Source: Streptomyces fildesensis | GTDB taxonomy: Bacteria; Actinomycetota; Actinomycetes; Streptomycetales; Streptomycetaceae | Direction: 5' to 3' | NCBI RefSeq assembly: GCF_016107395.1 | Contig: NZ_JAAIKO010000009.1 | Span: forward strand, 166,909-230,908 | Length of the DNA stretch: 64,000 nucleotides | Shown here: positions 61,153 to 64,000 of the stretch, one piece after another | How positions within the stretch are numbered: the first letter of the stretch is position 1 | How the letters are laid out: every line of letters begins with the position of its first letter | Position numbers and translations under genes: made by a program | Notes under the pieces: generated by a model | What the model saw: the letters and a program-made list of their open reading frames with translations, nothing else | Told to the model about the DNA's origin: nothing | Database searches by the model: none

Positions 61153-64000
61153 TCACTCGTCACCGGCGATGTCGTGGAGCTTGGCCGACAGGATCTGACC
61201 GATCTGGGCCAGCGTGCCCGGGCGGGTGAGCATGGTTCCATGCTCACCGGACACCACATGGGCCTCGACCGTGCCGCGGATGTGGGGCTGCCAGGCCTCG
61301 GCGGTGACGGGCGGGTCCTGCTGTTCCGAGCAGGCGATCAGCACCAGGTCGCCATCGATCGGTCCAGGCTGGTAATCGACGGTCAGGTGCGTGTTGTTCG
61401 CCGAGATCTCGGTGATCGTCGCAAGCCGGTCCTCCTCCAGATTTGCCAGGACGCTTCCCTGACGGCGCAGGATCTCCCGCGCCGTGGCGAAGGTCATCTC
61501 CTCGCCGCTGTCGCGATGGCTGCCGTCGTCGACCAGGCCGACGTGGTACAGGAGCATCACCCGGTCGTCGGGGGCAGGAACGTCGGCATGCGTCAGCCCT
61601 TGCCAGTTCGGGATGACATCGAGCACGGCGACCAGCGCCACCCGCTCACCGCGCCGCTGGAACTCAGCGGCCACCGCGTGGGCGCACAGCCCGCCGAACG
61701 ACCAGCCGGCCAGATGGTACGGACCGTGCGGCTGCACCGACTGGATCTGGTCGGCGTAGTCCACCGCCATCTCCTCGATGCTGTCCGGCCGGGGCTCCGG
61801 GCGGGCCAGGCTGCGCGCCTGGATGCCGTAGAGCGGGTACTGCGGGTCGAGGTGCTTGATCAGAGCGCTGTAGGACCAGCTGATACCGCCCCCGGGGTGG
61901 ATGCAGAACAACGGCGGCCGGCTGCCCCGGGTGCGCAGCGGCAGCACCACCTCGTACGAGCCGTCCGGATCGTCCACATCCAGCCGTGCCGCGATCTTCC
62001 CCGGGGTGGGCGCCTCGAACAGGCTCCGCAGCCCCAGCTCGACGCCGAACGCGCTGCGCAGTCGGGCGATCAGCCGAGTGGCCAGTAGTGAGTGTCCACC
62101 CAGCTCGAAGAAGTCCTCGTCCACGCCGACCACACTTCGGCCGAGGGTCTCCGCGAACAGCTCGCAGACGACCTGCTCCTGCGGAGTGCCGGGAGCGCGG
62201 CCGATGTCGGCGCGCTCGGGGTCGAGGGCCACCAGGGCGGCTCGGTCGAGCTTGCCGTTGGCGGTCAGCGGCAGGCGATCGAGAGGGACGATGGCGGTGG
62301 GCTGCATGTAGTCGGGGAGGTGTTGGCGGGTGTGTTCGCGGAGGGCGGTGAGGAGGGCGGCGGTGCCGCGGTGGGTGGCCGGGTTGATGACCCAGGTGGA
62401 GAGGGGGGTGCCGGCGTCGGCGCCACCCGCCGGTGCGTAGGTGCCGATGGGAGCGGCGTCGCCCAGCACTCGGCGGTTGACGTACGTGATCTCGACGGCG
62501 CCGGCGTCGTGGCTGCTCCACGTGATCGCGGTCCAGTATCCCAGTTCCTCGCCGAGGTGGTGGAACGCCTCCAGGTCGACGTTCGCCGTATGCGGGGCGG
62601 CCGGAGGTGCGCCGGCCTCCAGGGCCTTCTGGACGGCGAGATCGTCGGCGATGCGTGTGTTGGGGACGCTCGTCACCCGGAGCTGCTCGGGCCGCTCGTT
62701 GCGCAGCCGCTCAGCGAGGGTGTCGATGTCCTGGTCCCAGGGTTGGTGGGGGGTGTGGGTGAGGGGGTGGGGGGTGATGCCGGTTTTGTAGAGGGTGGCG
62801 TCGTAGCGGTAGCGGGTGAGTTCGTTGTGTGCGGTGCCGCGTTTGAGTTGGATGTCGGTGCCGGCGATGTCGGGGATGTGGTGGGTGAGGGCGGTGAAGT
62901 ATTCGGGGTCGATGAGGAGTTCTTTGCCGAGGACGAGGCTCTGTTCGACGGCGCGGCGGATGGCGGCGGTGTCGGCGTCGTCGGCGCGGGCGGCCTGGAC
63001 CGCGGTGGTGAAAGTGCGCAGCAGGCGGGGGTTGCGGACGTCACCCACGAACAGGGCTCCGCCGGGAGCGAGCAGGCGTACGGCCTGCTCGATGACCTGC
63101 CGGAGGTATTCGGCGTTGGGGAAGTACTGGACAACGGAGTTCAGGATGACCGTGTCGAAGTGACCCTGCGGGAGTCCGTCGTGCTCGTGCGCTGCCTGGG
63201 CGCGCAGGGTGACGCGCCCGGCGAGCTCGGGATCGGCATCGACGTGGCACCGCATCGCCTCGATGACGGTCGGGGAGAGATCCGTCGCCCAGTACTCGCT
63301 GCACTCGGGCGCCAGTTTCGCCAGCAGCAGGCCGGTACCGACGCCGATCTCGAGGACCCGGCCGGGCTTGAGCGCCCTGACCCGCTCGACGGTCGCCTCA
63401 CGCCATTCCCGCATCTCCGACAACGGAATCGCGCTGTCGTCGTAGCTGCTGTTCCAGCCGGAGAAGTCCTCACCGAACTCAGCACCGGACCCCGTGTACA
63501 GGGAGTCGTAGAGCTCCTGCCACTCGCCTATCTGAGCCCGCTCATCCTCGTCGCTCGTCGGGACGGAACGGTCGGCTGCTACATAGGCGACCAGATGAGC
63601 GTCACCTGGTTGGTTTTCGTGGGTGATGACGGCGGCTTGGGTGATGTCGGGGTGGTCGGTGAGGACTTTTTCGATTTCGCCGGGTTCGATGCGGAAGCCG
63701 CGGATTTTGATTTGGTGGTCGGCGCGGCCGGTGTATTCGAGGTTGCCGTCGCCGTTCCAGCGGGCGAGGTCGCCGGTGCGGTACATGCGTGTGCCGGGTT
63801 GTGGGTTGTGGGGGTCGGCGGTGAAGCGTTCTGCGGTGAGTGCGGTTTGGTTGAGGTAGCCGTGGGCGAGGCCGGTGCCGGCGATGTAGAGCTCGCCGGT
63901 GACGCCGGGTGGGAGGGGTTGGAGGTGGTTGTCGAGGATGTATACGCGGGTGTTGGCCATGGGGCGGCCGATGGGCACGGTGGCGTTGCCCGTGTAGGGG
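61153..64000 (-). CDS. acmC: Nonribosomal peptide synthetase, C-terminal module A-(N-MT)-T-TE, 5' part outside window (probable actinomycin synthetase III)
   Basis: The open frame enters at the window edge and ends at 61153 (about 948 residues visible). Order from the edge: second half of an adenylation domain from the A5 region ([15 protein letters not shown]7 [10 protein letters not shown]8 [20 protein letters not shown]), an embedded N-methyltransferase (SAM motif [15 protein letters not shown], about residue 210; [15 protein letters not shown]), A10 ([10 protein letters not shown]), thiolation domain ([14 protein letters not shown], about 626) and type I thioesterase ([13 protein letters not shown]; nucleophile in [13 protein letters not shown], about 756). 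A terminal N-methylating module plus cyclising TE is exactly the N-Me-Val end of actinomycin synthetase III; A-domain specificity residues lie outside the window. Confidence 0.85.
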   Translation of the reverse strand, partial: PYTGNATVPIGRPMANTRVYILDNHLQPLPPGVTGELYIAGTGLAHGYLNQTALTAERFTADPHNPQPGTRMYRTGDLARWNGDGNLEYTGRADHQIKIRGFRIEPGEIEKVLTDHPDITQAAVITHENQPGDAHLVAYVAADRSVPTSDEDERAQIGEWQELYDSLYTGSGAEFGEDFSGWNSSYDDSAIPLSEMREWREATVERVRALKPGRVLEIGVGTGLLLAKLAPECSEYWATDLSPTVIEAMRCHVDADPELAGRVTLRAQAAHEHDGLPQGHFDTVILNSVVQYFPNAEYLRQVIEQAVRLLAPGGALFVGDVRNPRLLRTFTTAVQAARADDADTAAIRRAVEQSLVLGKELLIDPEYFTALTHHIPDIAGTDIQLKRGTAHNELTRYRYDATLYKTGITPHPLTHTPHQPWDQDIDTLAERLRNERPEQLRVTSVPNTRIADDLAVQKALEAGAPPAAPHTANVDLEAFHHLGEELGYWTAITWSSHDAGAVEITYVNRRVLGDAAPIGTYAPAGGADAGTPLSTWVINPATHRGTAALLTALREHTRQHLPDYMQPTAIVPLDRLPLTANGKLDRAALVALDPERADIGRAPGTPQEQVVCELFAETLGRSVVGVDEDFFELGGHSLLATRLIARLRSAFGVELGLRSLFEAPTPGKIAARLDVDDPDGSYEVVLPLRTRGSRPPLFCIHPGGGISWSYSALIKHLDPQYPLYGIQARSLARPEPRPDSIEEMAVDYADQIQSVQPHGPYHLAGWSFGGLCAHAVAAEFQRRGERVALVAVLDVIPNWQGLTHADVPAPDDRVMLLYHVGLVDDGSHRDSGEEMTFATAREILRRQGSVLANLEEDRLATITEISANNTHLTVDYQPGPIDGDLVLIACSEQQDPPVTAEAWQPHIRGTVEAHVVSGEHGTMLTRPGTLAQIGQILSAKLHDIAGDE

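Overview
The window is high-GC DNA with the codon bias, leader-type signal peptides and gene families of Streptomyces or a very close actinomycete (ECF42/DGPF pair, XRE-DUF5753 regulator, LmbU-type regulator, rifampin phosphotransferase with a RAE motif, ricin-type secreted lectins). Nothing in it identifies a species. It looks like a chromosome-arm or accessory region: many small unrelated loci, several decayed genes, and at the right end one boundary of a large natural-product cluster.

Layout. 0-1.7 kb: arsenic resistance (arsC, divergent arsR and an arsenite-type aquaglyceroporin). 1.7-10.1 kb: an orphan type VII-like secretion locus. It has a membrane-anchored ricin-lectin protein, a WXG100 protein, an EssC/EccC-like triple ATPase carrying a -1 frameshift, a second WXG100-like protein and a long putative substrate; EccB, EccD, EccE and MycP are absent. 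10.2-24.1 kb: VOC proteins, ECF42 sigma factor with DGPF partner, a PP2C phosphatase, an AceE-like TPP enzyme, a close relative of blasticidin-S deaminase, two secreted ricin-type lectins, a short serpin-like protein and a flavohaemoglobin. 24.2-28.4 kb: a dormancy-like stress group (UspA, Zn-alcohol dehydrogenase, PPK2, UspA, remnant of an Rv1733c-type membrane protein). 28.8-31.2 kb: a secreted DUF3494 ice-binding-like protein and an XRE regulator. 31.3-40.7 kb: a region rich in broken genes (MFS and isochorismatase fragments, a hydrolase broken at a 14-bp tandem repeat, a CocE-like remnant, a LysR remnant). Between them lie intact genes for GNAT, a TMEM175-type channel, a secreted vertebrate-type protein-arginine deiminase, and rph preceded by a RAE.

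41.3-47.2 kb holds a compact cassette: a PAS-LuxR regulator facing an operon of an L-amino-acid-ligase-like ATP-grasp enzyme, a PEP-synthase-like dikinase with a circularly rearranged, glucan-water-dikinase-like domain order, and an MFS exporter. I do not recognise this as a described pathway; it is the best candidate for a new system here.

47.5-64.0 kb is one side of an actinomycin-type cluster. Self-resistance and export: a UvrA-like DrrC-type protein and a DrrA/DrrB-type ABC pair, coupled to a siderophore-interacting-type flavin reductase. Regulation: TetR with twin operators, and LmbU-type. Chromophore (4-methyl-3-hydroxyanthranilate) genes: ferredoxin, P450, C-methyltransferase, kynureninase, tryptophan 2,3-dioxygenase and kynurenine formamidase. 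A conserved unknown protein follows, then the 3' end of an NRPS gene (A with embedded N-methyltransferase, T, TE) that runs off the window. Tryptophan would be opened, deformylated, hydroxylated, methylated and cleaved to the chromophore acid. The NRPS end fits the N-methylvaline/lactonising module of actinomycin synthetase III.
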